From: Hyperoodon ampullatus
Taxonomy: Eukaryota > Chordata > Mammalia > Artiodactyla > Ziphiidae
Assembly: GCA_949752795.1 (NCBI GenBank)
Contig: CATKHW010000008.1
Span: 310,001-374,000 of the forward strand
Length of the DNA stretch: 64,000 nucleotides
Reading direction: 5' to 3'
Of the stretch, positions 34,282-49,300 are shown in pieces. A program made the translations under genes and the position numbers. The notes below the pieces were generated by a model. The model saw only the letters and a list, made by a program, of their open reading frames with translations. It had not been told where the DNA came from and ran no database searches. Position 1 is the first letter of the stretch. Each line of letters starts with the position of its first letter.

Positions 34282-34377
34282 CATGACCCATGTATCAAAG
34301 TGTTCTGCGCCCTTGTCATTACCATCCTCCATGACCCATGTATCAAAGTGTTCTGTGCCCTTGTCATCACAATGCTC
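34282..34377 (+). repeat. 48-bp tandem duplication in the array
   Basis: Two nearly identical adjacent copies (34282-34329 and 34330-34377) contain CATGACCCATGTATCAAAGT and a TTCTG(C/T)GCCC variant. The period of 48 rather than 50 marks a short unit copied together with its neighbour. Confidence 0.8.
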
Positions 34378-37300
34378 CATGCCCACTCTCATCATAATAA
34401 TCCATGAAATATTTCAGACCAGTGCTCCATGCCCTTGTCATCACAATGCTCCATTACCCCTGTCATAACAATGCTCCATGACCCCTGCCATCAAAATGTT
34501 CCACGGCCTTGTCATCACAAGACTCCATGACACTTGTCATCACAATGTTCCAAGACACTGTAATCACAATTCCCCATACACTTGTCATCACAAATCTCCA
34601 TGACGCATGTCACCAGAATGCTCCATGGACTTCTCATTTACGATGCTCCATGCCCTCATCATCACAATGCTCCATGCCATTGTCATCACAATGCTCCATG
34701 AAGCCTCTCATCACATTGCTCCATGCCCTTGTCATCAAAAAGCTCCATGACGCTTGTGATCCAAATGCTTGATGCCCTTCTCATCACAATGCTACATGCC
34801 CTTGTCATTACAATCCACCATGACCCATGTATCAAAGTGTTCCGTGCCCTTGTCATCACAATAATCCATGAAACTTTTCAGAACAATTCTCCATGCCCTT
34901 GTCATCACAACACACCTTTACCACTGTCATAACACTGCTACATGACACCTGCCCACACAAGGTTCCACGACCTTGTCATCACAAGACTCCATGCCACTTT
35001 TCATAACAATGCTCCAAGACAATGTAATCACAATTCTCCATACCCATGTCATCACAAAGATCCATGACACATGTAATCAGAATGCTCCATGGCCTTCTCA
35101 TTCACGATGCTCCATACCCTTGTCATCACAATGCTCCAAGACTCCTGTAATGACAATGCTCCCTGCCCCTTTTCATCTCAATGCTCCATGAACCCTGTCA
35201 TCACAATGCACCATGCCCATCATCAAAATGCTTCATACTATTGTCGTCAAAATGAAATTAAAATGCTCCATGACCTCTGTCATCACAATGCTCCAAACCC
35301 TTGTGATCACAATGTTCCATAACACTTGTCATCACAATGCCCCATGACTCTGGTCATCACATTTATCCATGGACTTCTCATCACAGTGCTCCATGATCTT
35401 TGTCATCACAATGCTCAATACACTTGTCATCACAATGCTCCATGACACTTGTCATCAGAATGCTCCTTGAACCCTTTCATGACAAGGCTCCTTGCATTTT
35501 TCATCACAATGATCCATGCCCTTGTCATCACAATGCTCCAAGACCACTCTAATCTCAATGTTCCTTGCTCTTGTCATCAGAAAGCTCCATGATGCATGTC
35601 ATCAGAATGCTCCATGGCCTTCTCATCACTATGTTCCATGAGCTTGTCATCTCAATGCTCCAAGACCACTGTCATCATAATGATCCATGCCCCTTTTCAT
35701 CAGAATGCTCCATGAGACTTGTCATCACAATGCTCCATTGTCTTCTCATCACAATGCTCCAGGACCTTGTCATCACAATGCTCCATTCCCTTGTCATCAC
35801 AATGCTCCATGACCCCTTTCATAACAATACTCCAAGAACATTTTCAGCCCAATGCTCCATGAACTTCTCATCACTATGCTCCAATACCCCTATCATTACA
35901 ATTCTCCATGCTCCTTGAAATCAAAATGATCCGTGACCTCTGTCATCACAATGTTCCAAATCATTGTGATCACATTGTTCCATAACACTTGTCTTTACAA
36001 CACTCCAGGATGCCTGTCATAACAATACTCCATGCCCTTGTCATCACAATGCTCCATGACCTTTTCATCACAATGCTCAATACACTTGTCATCACAATAC
36101 TCCCTGACATTTGTTGTCAGAATGCTCCTTGAACCCTGTCATGAAAAGGCTCCATGCCTTTTTCATCACAATGCTCCATGCCCTTTGCATCACAATGCTC
36201 CATGCCATTGTCATCACAATACTCCACAAGCTTGTCATCAGAATGATCCATAACAGCTGTCATCACAATGCTCCATGACCCCTGCTATCAAAATGCTCCA
36301 TGACACATGTCATCAAAATGCTCCTTGCCCCTTGTCATTACAGTGCTCCATGATGTGCGTCATCACAATTATACATGGTCTTCTCATCACAGTGCTCCAC
36401 GGTATTGCCATCACAAGGATCCATGACACTTTTCATCACAATGTTACATGATCTTTTCATCACAATTCTCCATGCAGTTGTCATCGCAATGCTCCATGAA
36501 TCCTGGCATAGGAAGCTCCATATGTTTTTTTATCACAACGCTTCATGACCTTGTCATCATAATTATCAATGGCCGTTGTCATCAAAATGCTCCATGCTCT
36601 TCTCATCAAAAAGCTCCATGACCCTTGTCATCACCATGCTCCAAGCCCTTGTCATCACAATGCTCCATTACCTTTGTCATCACAATCCTCCATGACACTT
36701 GGCATCACAATGCTCCATGCCATTGTCATCACAATGGACGATGACATATGTCAATAGAAAGTTCCCTGACACCTGTCTTCACAATACACTTGACTTTGTC
36801 ATCACAATTCTCCATGTCCTTGTCATCACAATGTGCCTTGCCCACTGTCATCAAAATAATCCATGAAACTTGACAGACCAATGTTCCATGCCACTGTTAT
36901 CACAATGCTTCATGCCCTTGACATCACAATGCTCCGTGACACCAGTCATCACAATGCTTCATGACCTTTGTCATCACAATGGGCCATGCCCTCGTCATCA
37001 CAAGGCTCAGTGACCTTTGTCACCACAGTGCTCCATGAACTTTTCGTCACAATGCTCTGTGAACCTTTTCATCACAATGCTCCTTGCCTTTGTCTGCACA
37101 ATACTCCATAAGCTTGTCATCAGAATGCTCCATGTCCCTTGTCATAACAATGATCCATGACACCTGTCATCACAATTCTCCATGCCACGTGTCATTACAG
37201 TGCTCGATGACACTCGTCTTCAAAATGCTCCATGGTCTTGCCATCACAATGCTCCATGGTCTTTCCATCACAATGCTCCATGCCCTGGACATCACAATGC

Positions 37301-40300
37301 TCCATGTCCCTTGTCATCACAATGCTCCATGACACTTCTCATCACCATGTTACATGCTCTTGTCGTCACAATCCTCCATGCCATTGTCATCACAATGGAC
37401 CATGACATATGTCATCACCATGCTCCCTGACACCTGTCTTCACAATACTCCATGACCTTGTCATCACAATGATCCATGCCCTTGTCATCACAATGCTCCA
37501 TGCCCTTGTCTTCCCAATGCACCATGCCTACACTCATCACAATAATCCATGAAAGTTGTCAGACCAATTCTCCATGCCCCTATCATCACAGTGCTCCACG
37601 CCGTTGTCATCACAATGCACCATGAACCCTGTCATCACAATGCTCCGTGACACCAGTCATCACAATGCTTCATGACCTTTGACATCACAGTGGTCCATGC
37701 CCTGGTCATCAGAAGTCTCTGTGACCTTTGTCACCACAATGCTCCATGAACTTTTCATCACAATGCTCCATGACCCTTGTCATCACAAAGCGCCATGCGC
37801 TTCTCAGCACAATGCTCCATGACCCATGTCATCACAATGTGTCATGTGCTTGTCATCACAATGCTCCACAACCTTGTCATCACAGTGCTCCATAAACCTT
37901 GTCATCCAATGCACCATGCACTTCTCATCAAAATGCTCTCTCACAACTGATATCACAATATTCCATCACTAGTCATCAATAAACTCCCTCACCCCTGTCA
38001 TCACAATGTTCCATGACCCCTGTAATCACAATGCTCCATGCCCTTGTCATCACAAAGCTCCATATGCATGTCATCAGAATGCTCCATGGCCTTCTCATCA
38101 CAATGATCCATGCCCTTGCCATCACAATGCTCCATTACCCCTGTCATCACAATGCTCCATGACCACTGTCAACACAGCGCTCCATGACCCCTGACAGCAC
38201 AATGATCTGGGACACTTGTCATCAAAATGCTCCATGACACTTGTCATCACAATGATCCATGCGCTTGTCATTCCAATTAGCCATGACCCCTGTAATCAGA
38301 ATGTTCCGTGACGCTTGTCATCCAAGTGCTCCATGACCCTTGGCATCACAATGCTCCATGCCATTGTCATCACAATATTCCCTGAACCCTCTCATCACAT
38401 TGCTCAATGCCCTTGTCATCACAATGCTCCATGACGCTTGTCATCACACTGCTCGATGCCATTCTCATCACAATGCTGCAGGCCCTTGTCATTACAATGT
38501 TCCATGGTCCATGTATCACCGTGTTCCGTGCCCTTGTCATCACAATGCTCCATGCCCACTCTCATCGCAATAATCCATAAAACTTGTCACATCAATGCAC
38601 CATGCACTTGTCATCAAAAGGCTCCATTACCCGTGTCATAACAATGCTCCATGACCCCTGCAATGACAATGTTCCAAGGCCTCATCATCACAAGGCTCCA
38701 TGACCCTTGTTATCACAATTCTCCAAGAACCCTTTAATCGCAATGCTCCATGGACTTGTCATCACAAAGCTCCATGACGCATGTCATCCGAATGCTCCTT
38801 GGCATTCTCATCAAAATGCCCCACAACCTTGTCATCACAATTTTCCATAAACCTTGTCATCACCATGCTCCATGCACTTCTCATCTAAATGCTCTCTCAC
38901 CACTGATATCACAATGTTCCATCACCAGTCATCACAATACTCCCTCAACACTGTCATCACAATGTTCCATGACCCCTGTCATCAAAATGCTACATGCCCT
39001 TATCATCACAATGCTCCATGACCACTGACATCACAATGTTCCATAACCCCTGTCATCAAAATATTCCCTGACGCTTTCCATCAAATTGTTCAATGAACCT
39101 GTCATCAGAATGCTCCCTGCTCTACTCATCACAATGCACCACGCCCCTGTCATCAAAATGCTCCATTACATTTGTCATCACAAAGCTCCATGACACTTGG
39201 CATCACAATGTTCCATTCCATTGTCATCACAATGCTCCATGAAACATCTTATCACATTACTCCATGCACTTGTCATCCCAAAACTCCATGACCCTTGTCA
39301 TCACAATGCTCGATTCCTTTCTCATCACAATGATGCATGCCTTGTCATTACAATCCTCCTGACCCAGGTATCAGCGTGTTCCCTGCCCTTGTCATCACAA
39401 TGCTCCATGCCCACACTCATCACAATAATACATGAAACTTTTAAAACCAATGTTCCATGCCCTTGTCATCACAATGCTCCATTGCACCTGTCATAACAAT
39501 GCTCCATTAACCCTGCCATCACAATGTTCCACGGTGTTGTCATCACAAGGATCCATGAAAATTGTCATCACAATGCTCCAAGACCGCTGTAATCACAATG
39601 CTCCATACCCCTTTTCATTTCAATTCCCCATGAACACTGTCATCAAAATGCACCATGCCAATCATCATAATGCTTCATGCTATTGTCATCACAATGAAAT
39701 CAAAATGCTCCATGACATCTGCCATCACAATGCTCCAAATCCTTCTGATCAAAATGTTCCATAACACTTGTCATCACAATGCGCCTTACGCTCTTCATCA
39801 TAGATATCCATGGTCTCCTCATCAAAATGCTCCATGACATTTGTCAACACAATGCTCAATACACTTGTCATCACAATGCTCCCTGACACTTGTCTTCAGT
39901 ATGCTACTTGAAACCTGTCATGACAAGGCTCTTTGCCTTTTCCTCAGAATGATCCATGCACTTTTCATCACAATGTTCCAAGACCCCTGTAATCACAATG
40001 CTCCATGTGCTTGTCATCACAAATCTCCAGGACGCATATCATCAGAATGCTCCATGGCATTGTCATCACCATGCTCCATGCCCTTGTCATCACAATGCTC
40101 CAAGACGCCTCTAATCACAATGCTCCATGTATTTGTCATCGCAATGCTCCATGACCCATGTCATAGCAAGCTCCATGCGCTTGTCATAACTATGCTTCAC
40201 GACCTAGTCATCAGAATTCTCAATGGCCCTTGTCATCACAATGCTCCATTACTTTTGTCATCACAATCCTCCATGACACTTGGCTTCACAATGCTCCATG

Positions 40301-43300
40301 ACATTGTCATCACAATGCACCAGGACATATGTCATCACAATACTCCCTGATACCTGTCTTCACAGTAATCCATGACCTGATCATAACAATGCTCCATGCC
40401 CTTGTCATCAAAATGCGCCATGCACACTTTCATCACAATAATCCATGATATTTCACAGACCAATGCTCCATAAACCTTGTCATCGCAAAGCTCCATGCCC
40501 TTCTCATTAAAATGCTCTTTCACCACAGATATCAAAATGTTCCGTCACTAGTCATTAAAATACCCCCACACCCCTGTCATGACAATGTTCCACGGCCTTG
40601 TCATCACAAGCCTCCATGACCCTTGTCATCACAATGCCCCAAGAACCCTGTAATCACACTGCTCCATGCTCTTGTCATCACAAAGCACCATGACGCATGT
40701 CATCAGACAGCTCCATGGCCTTCTCATCACAATGTTCCATGCCCTTTTCATCACAATGCTCCATGAACTCTGTCATCACAAAGAACCATGCCCATCATCA
40801 TAATGCTTCATGCTATTTTCATCATAATGAAATCAAAATGCACCATAACCTCTGTCATCACAGTGCTCCAAACCTTTGAGTTCACAATGTTCCATAACAC
40901 TTGTCATCACAACTCCCCATGACGCTCAACATCACAATTATCCATGGTCTTCTCATCACAATGATCCATGACCTTTGTCATCACAATGCTCAATATACTT
41001 GTCATCAAAATGCTCCCTGACGCTTGTCGTTAGTATACTCCTTGAACCCTCTCATGACAAGGCTCCATGCTCTTTCATCACAATCATCCATGCCCTATTC
41101 TTCACAATGCTCCAAGACCCATGTAATCACAATGCTCTATGCCCCTTTTCATCAGAATTCTCCATGATACCTGTCATCACAAGGTTCCATGGTCTTCTCC
41201 TCACAATGCTCCAGGACCTTGTCTTCACAATGCTCCATTCCATTGTCATCACAATGCTCCATGACCCATGCCATCACAATACTCAAAGAACACTGTCAGT
41301 CCAATGCTCCATGAACTTCTGATCACAATGCTCCATGACCCCTGTCATCACAATGCTCCATGACCCCTGTCATCACAACGCTCCATGACACCAGACAACA
41401 CAATGATCCGGGACACTTGTCATCAAAATGCTCCATGACCCTTGTCATCATCATGATCCATGCCCTTGCAATCACAATGCTCCATGTGCCCTGTCATCAC
41501 AATGATCCATGACTCCAGTCATCACAATGCTTCATGACCTTTGTCATCACAATGGTCCATGCCCTCGATTTCACAAGGCTCTGTGACATTTGTCACTACA
41601 ATGCTCCATGAAATTTTCATCATAATGGTCTGTGACCGTTGTCATCACAATGCTCCAAGCTTTTCTCAGTACAATGCTCCATGACAATTGTCATCACAAT
41701 GCTCCATGCCATTCTCAGCACAGTGCGCTATGAACCTTGTCATCACAAGGCTCCAAGCCCTTGTCATCACAATGCTCCATTACCTGTGTCATCACAAACC
41801 TCCATGACACTTGGCATCACAACGCTCCATGGCATTGTCATCACAATGGGCCATGACATATGTCTTCAAAATGCTCCCAGACACCTGTCTTCAAATACTG
41901 CTTGACCTTGTCATTACAATGCTCCATGCCCTTGTCATCACAATGCGCCATTCCCGCTGTCATCGCAATAATCCATGAAACTTGTAAGACCAATGCTCCA
42001 TGCCCCTGTCGTCACAATGCTCCATGCCCCTGTAATCAAAATGCTCCATGCCCTTGTCATCACAATGCTCCATGAACCGTCATCACAATGCTCCGTGACC
42101 CCAGTCATCACAATGCTTCATGACCTTTCTCATCAAAATGGTCCATGCCCTCGTCATCACAAGTCTCTGTGACATGTGTCACCAGAATGCTCCATGAACT
42201 TTTCATTACAATTCTCCATGACCCTTGTCATCACAATGCTCCATGTGCTTTTCATCACAATGCTGCATGACCCATGCCATCACAGTGCACAATGTACTTG
42301 TCATCACAGTGCTCCACATCCTTGTCATCACAATGCACCCTGTACTTGTCATCACAATGCTCCTCATTCTTGTCATCACAATGCTCCATAAAACTTGTCA
42401 TCACAATGCTCCATGCACTTCTCATCAAAATGCTCTCTCACCACTGATATCACAGTTTTCCATCACTAGTCATCCCAATACTCCATCACCCCTGTCATCA
42501 CAATGTTCCACGACACCTGTCATCAAAATGCTACATGCACTTATCATCACAATGTTCGATGACCACTGACATTACAATGTTCCATAACCCCTGTCATCAA
42601 AATGTTCCATGACCCTTTTCATCACACTGCTCCATGACCCATGACATCACAATATTCTATAACCCCTCTAATCAAAATATTCCATGACACTTTTCATCAA
42701 ATTTCTCCATGACCATGTCATCACAATGCTCCCTGCCCTTCTAATCAAAATGCTACATGCCCTTGTCATCAAATTGCTCCATGACATTTGTCATCACAAA
42801 GTTCCATAACGTTTGGCATCACAATGCTCCATGCCATTGTCATCACAATGCTCTATGAACCCTCTCATCAAATTGCTCCATGCACTTGTCATCACAAAGT
42901 TCCATGATGCTTGTGATACCAATGCTCCATGCCCTTCTCATCGCAATGCTCCATGACCTTGTCATTACAATGCTCCATGACCCATGTAACACAGTGTTAC
43001 ATGACCTTGTCATCACAATGCTCCATGCCCACTCTCATCACAATAATCCTTGAAACTCTTCAGACCAATGCTGATGCCCTTGTCATCACAATGCTCCATT
43101 ACTCCTGTCATAACAATGCTCCATGACACCTGACATCACAAGGTTCCACGGCCTTGTCATCACAAGACTCCATGACCCTTGTGATCACAATGCTCCAAGA
43201 CCCTGTAATCACAATGCTCCATGCACTTGTCATCACAAAGCTCCATGGCGCATATCATCAGAATGCTCCATGCCCTTCTCATTCACAATGCTCCATTCCC

Positions 43301-46300
43301 TTCTCATCACAATGCTTCAAGACACCTGTAATCACAATGCTCCATTCCTCTTTTCATCTCAATGCTCCATGAACCCTGTCAAAACAGTGCACCATACCCA
43401 TCATCATAATGCTTCATGCTTTTGTTATCACAATGAAATCAAAATGCTACATGACCTCTGTCATCACAATGCTCCAAACCCTTGTGATCACAATGTTCCA
43501 TAACACTTGTCATCACAATGCCCCATGACGCTCCTCATCACAGTTATCCATGGTCTTCTCATCACAATGCTCCATGAACTTTGTTAAAACAATGCTCAAT
43601 ACACTTGTCATCACAATGCTCCCAGACACTTGTCATCAGTATGCTCCTTGAATCCTGTCATGACAAGGCTCCATGCCCTATTCATCACAATGCTCCAAGA
43701 CCCCTGTAATCACAATGCTCCTTGCCCTTATCATCACAAACCTCCATGACGCATGTCATCAGAATGCACTGTGGCCTTCTCATCACAATTCTCCATGCCC
43801 GTGTTATCACAATGCTCCAAGAACCATGTCATCACAATACTCCATTAATATTTTAAGCCCAATTCTCTATGATATTCTTATCACAATGCTCCATGACCCC
43901 TTTCATCACAATGCTCCATGCTCCTTGAAATCAAAATAATCCCTGACCTCTATCATCACAATGCTCCAAAGCCTTGTGATCACATTGTTCCACAACACTT
44001 GTCATTGCAACGCTCCATGATACCTGTCATCATAATACTCCATGCCCGTGTCATCACAATGCTCCATGAACTTTGTCATCACAATGCACAATACACTTGT
44101 CATCACAATTCTCCATGCACTTTTCATCGCAATGCACCATGTCCCCTGTCATAGCAAGTTCCGTGTGCTTGTCATCACAATGCTTCAAGACGTTGGCATC
44201 AAAATTCTCAATGGCCCTTGTCATCACAATGCTCCATGACGTTCGTCATCACAATTATCCATGGTCTTCACATCACAGTGCTCCACGGTCTTGCCATCAC
44301 AATGCTCCATGACACTTCTCATCACAATGTTACATGCTCTTGTCATCACAATTCTCCATGCACTTGTCATCGCAATGCTCCATGACCCCTGTCATAGCAA
44401 GCTCCATGTGCTTTTCATCACAGTGCTTCACGAACTTGTCATCACAATTCTCAATGGCCCTTTTCATCACAATGCTCCATTACCGTTGTCATCACAATCC
44501 TCCATGACACTTGGCTTCACAATGCTCCATGCCATTGTCATCACAATGCACCATGACATATGTCATCACAATGCTCCCTGACACCTGTCTTCACAGTACT
44601 CATGACCTGGTCATAACAATGCTCCATGCCCTTGTCATCACAATGTGCCATGCCCACTATCATCACAATAGTCCATGAAACTTGTCAGACCAATGCTCCA
44701 TGCCCCTATCATCACAATGCTCCATTCCTTTGTCATCATAGTGCTCCGTGACTCCAGTCATCACATTGCTTCATGACCTTTGTCATCACAATGGTCCATG
44801 CCCTCCTCATCACAGTGCTCTTTGAAATTTGTCACCATAATGCTCCATGAACTTTTCATAACAATGCTCTGTGACCCTTGTCATCACAATGCTCCATGCT
44901 TTTGTCAGCAGTGTGCTCCATGACCCTTGGCATCACAATGCTCCATGCGCTTGTCAAAATAATGCTCCATGACACATGTCATCACAATGTGCCATGCACT
45001 TGTCATCACAATGTTCCACAACCTTATCATCACAATGCTCCGTAAATATTGTCATCACAAAGCTCCATGCACTTCTCATCAAAATGCTCTTTCACCACTG
45101 ATATCAAAATGTTCCATCACTAGTCATTACAGTACTCCCTCACCCCTGTCATGACAATGTTCCACGGCCTTGTCATCACAAGGCTCCATGACCCTTGTCA
45201 TCACAATGCTCCAAGACCCCTGTAATCACAATGCTCCATGCCCCTTGTCATCAGTGTGCTCCATGAGACTTGTCATCACAAGGCTCCATGGTCTTCTCAT
45301 CACAATGCTCCAGGACCTTGTCATCACAATGCTTCACGACCCCCTCATCAAAATTCTCAATGTCCCTTCTCATCATAATGTTCCAAGCCCTAATCATCAC
45401 AATGCCCATTATCTTTGTCATCACAATCCTCCATGACACTTGGCATCACAATGCCCCATGCCATTGTCATCGCAATGGAACATGATATATGTCATCACAA
45501 TGTTCCCTGACACCTGTCTTCACAATACTCCATGACCTTGTCATCACAATGCTCAATCACTTGTCATCACAATGCTCAATACACTTGACATCACAATGCT
45601 CCCTGACACTTGTCGTCAGTATGCTCCTTGTACCCTGACATGACAAGGCTTCATGCATTTTTCATCACAATGATCCATGCCCTTTTCCTCACAATGTTCC
45701 AAGACCCCTGTAATCACAATGCTCCATGCCGTTGTCATCACACAGCTTCATGACGAATGTCTTCAGAATGCTCCATGGGCTTGTCATTACCATGCTCCAT
45801 GATATTTTCATCAAAATGCTCCATTCCCGTGTCATCAAAATGCCCCATGACCTCTGTCACCACAATACTCCATGAACATTTTCAGCCAAATTCTCTATGA
45901 CCTTCTCATCAACATGCCCCATGAACCCTGTCATCACAATGCTCCATGACCCATGTCATCACAATGCTCCATCAACCCTGACAACACAATGATCCGGGAC
46001 TTTTGTCATCAAAATGCTCCATGACCCTTGTGATCACAATGATCCATTCCCTTGTCATCACAATGCTCCATTACCCTTGTCATCACAATGCTCCAAGCCC
46101 TTGTCATCACAATGCTCCATTACATTTGTCATCACATTTCTCCATGAGACTTGGCATCACAATGCTCAATGCCATTGTCATCACAATGCACCGTGACATA
46201 TGTCACCACAATGCTCCCTGACATATTTCTTCACAATAATCAATGACCATGTCATCACAATGCTCCATGCGCTAGTTATCACAATATACCATGCCCTCTG

Positions 46301-49300
46301 TCATCACAATAATCTATGAAACATGTGAGACCAATGCTCCATGCCCCTTTCATCCCAATGCTCCATGCCCTTGTCATCACAATGCTCCATGACCCCTGTC
46401 ATCACAATGCTCCATGACTCCAGTCATCACAATGCTTCGTGAAATTTGTCATCACAATGTTCCATGCCACTTTTCATCTCAATGCTGCATGAACCCTGTC
46501 ATCACAATGCACCATGCCCATCATAATAATGCTTCATCCTATTGTCATCACAATGAAATCAAAATGCTCCATGACCTCTGACACCAAAATGCTCCAAACC
46601 CTTGTGATCACAATTTTCCATAACACTTGGCATCACAACTCCCCATTACGCTCCTCAACACAATTATCCATGCTCCTCTCATCACAATGCTCCATGACCT
46701 TTGTCATCACAATGCTCAATACACTTGTCATCTCAGTGCTCCCTGACACTTGTCCTCAGTGTGCTCCTTGAACCCTGTCATGACAAGGCTCCATGCATTT
46801 TTCATCACAATGATCCATGCCATTTTCATCACAATGCTCCACGACCCAGGTAATCACAATGCTCCATGTGCTTGTCCTCAGAAAGCTCCATGACGCATGT
46901 CATCAGAATGCTCCATGGCCTTCTCATCACCATGCTCCATGCCTTTGTCATCTCAATGCTCCAAGACCCCTTTAATTATAATGCTCCATGCTGCTTTTCA
47001 TCAGAATGTTCCATGAGACATGTCATCACAAGACACCATGGTCTTCTCAACACAATTCTCCAGGACCTTGTCATCACAATGCTCCATTCCCTTGTCATCA
47101 CAATGCTCCATGACACCTGTCATCACAATACTCCATGAATATTTTCAGCCAAATGATCCATGACCTTCTCATCACAATGCACCATGACCCCTGTCATCAC
47201 AATGCTCCATGACCACTGTCATCCCCGCGCTCCATGATCCCTCACAACACAATGATCCGGGAATCTTGTCATCAAAAATCTCCATGACACTTGTCATCAC
47301 AGTGATCCATGCCCTTGTAATCGCAATGCCACATGACACCTTTAATCAGTATGTTCCGTGACGCTTGTCATCACAATGCTCCATGACCCTTGTCATCATA
47401 GTTCCCCATGACACCTTTAATCACAATGCTCTATGAACATTTGCAGTCCAATGCTCCATGACCTTCTCATCACAATGCTCCAAGACCCCTGTAATCACAA
47501 TGCTCCATGCCCCTTTTCATCTCCGTGCTCCATGAACCCTGTCATCACAATGAACCATGTCCATCATCATAATGTTTCATGCTATTTTCATTACAATGAA
47601 ATCAATACGCTCCATGACCTATGTCATCACAATGTTCCAAACCCTTGTGATCACAGTGTTTCATAAAACTTGTCATCACAGCGCCCCATGACGCTCGTCA
47701 TCACAATTATCAATGGTTTTCTCATCACAATGCTCCATGACCTTTGTCATCACAATGCTCAATACACTTGTCATCACAATGCTCCCTGACACTTGCCGTC
47801 ATTATGCTCCTTGATCCCTGTCATGACAAGGCTCCATGCCTTTTTCATCAAAATGATCCATGCCCTGTTCTTCACAATGTTCCAAGACCCATGTAATCAC
47901 AATTCTCCATGCCCCTTATCATCAGAATGCTTCATGAGACTCGTCAATACAAGGCTCCAATGTTTTCTCATCACAATGCTTCAGTACCTACTCACCACAA
48001 TGCTCCATTCGCTTGTCATCATAATGCTCCATGACCCCCGCCTTCACAATATTCCGGGCACATTTTTAGCCCAATGCTCTACGACCTTCTCATAACAATG
48101 CTCCTTGAACCCTGTCATCACAATGCTCCATTACCACTGTCATCACAATGCTCCATGACCCCTGACAACACAATGATCCGGGACTCTTTTCATCAAAATG
48201 CTCCATGACCCTTGTCATCACGATGATCCATGCCCTTGCCATCCAAATGCTCCATGATCCCTGTAATCACAATGCTCCATGACGCTTGTCATCACAGTGC
48301 TCCATGACATTTGCAATCAAAATGCTCCAAGCCTATGTCAGCAAAATGCTTCATGACATTGTCTTCACAATGCTCCATGCACTTGTCATCACAATACTCC
48401 ATTCCCATTGTCATAAAAATCCTAGGTGAACCTTGGGTTCACATTTCTTCATGCTCTTGTCATTAAAATGCTCCATGCTACTTGAAATGAAAATGATCCA
48501 TGACCTCTGTCATCACAATGCTACAAACCCTTGTGATCACAATGTTCCATAACACTTGTCATCACAAAGCTCCATGATGCCTGTCATTACAATGCTGCAT
48601 GAAATTTCTCATCACAATGCTAAATACACTTGTCAACACAATGCTCCCTGACACTTGTCGTCAGAATGCTCCTTGAACCCTGTAATGAAAAGGCTCCATG
48701 CCTTTTTCATAACAATGCTCCATGCCCTTTTCATCACAATGCTCCATGCCAGTGTCATCACAATACTCCACAAGCTTGTCATCAGAATGCTCCATGACCC
48801 CTGTCATCACAATGATCCATGACACCTGTCATCAAAATGCTCATTTCCCTTGTCATTACAGCGCTCCATGACGCTCGTCATCCCAAATATCCATGACCTT
48901 CTCATCACAATGCTCTACGGTCTTGCGATCACAATGCTCAATGCCCTGGTCATCACAGTGCTCCATGTCCCTTGTCATCACATTTCTCCACGTCCATGTC
49001 ATCACAATGCTCCATGACACCTGTCATAGCCAGTTCCACGTGCTTGTCATCACAATGTTTCACGACGTTGGGATCAAAATTCTCAATGGCCCTAGTCATC
49101 ACAATGCTCCATGCCCTTGTCATCACAATGCTCCATGACACTTCTCATCACAATGCTCCATGACCATTGTCATCACAATGCTCAATTACCTTTGTCATCA
49201 CAATCCTCCATGACACTTTTCATCACAATGCTCCATGCCATTGTCATCACAATGCACAATGACATAGGTCATCACAATGCTACCTGACACCTGACTTCAC

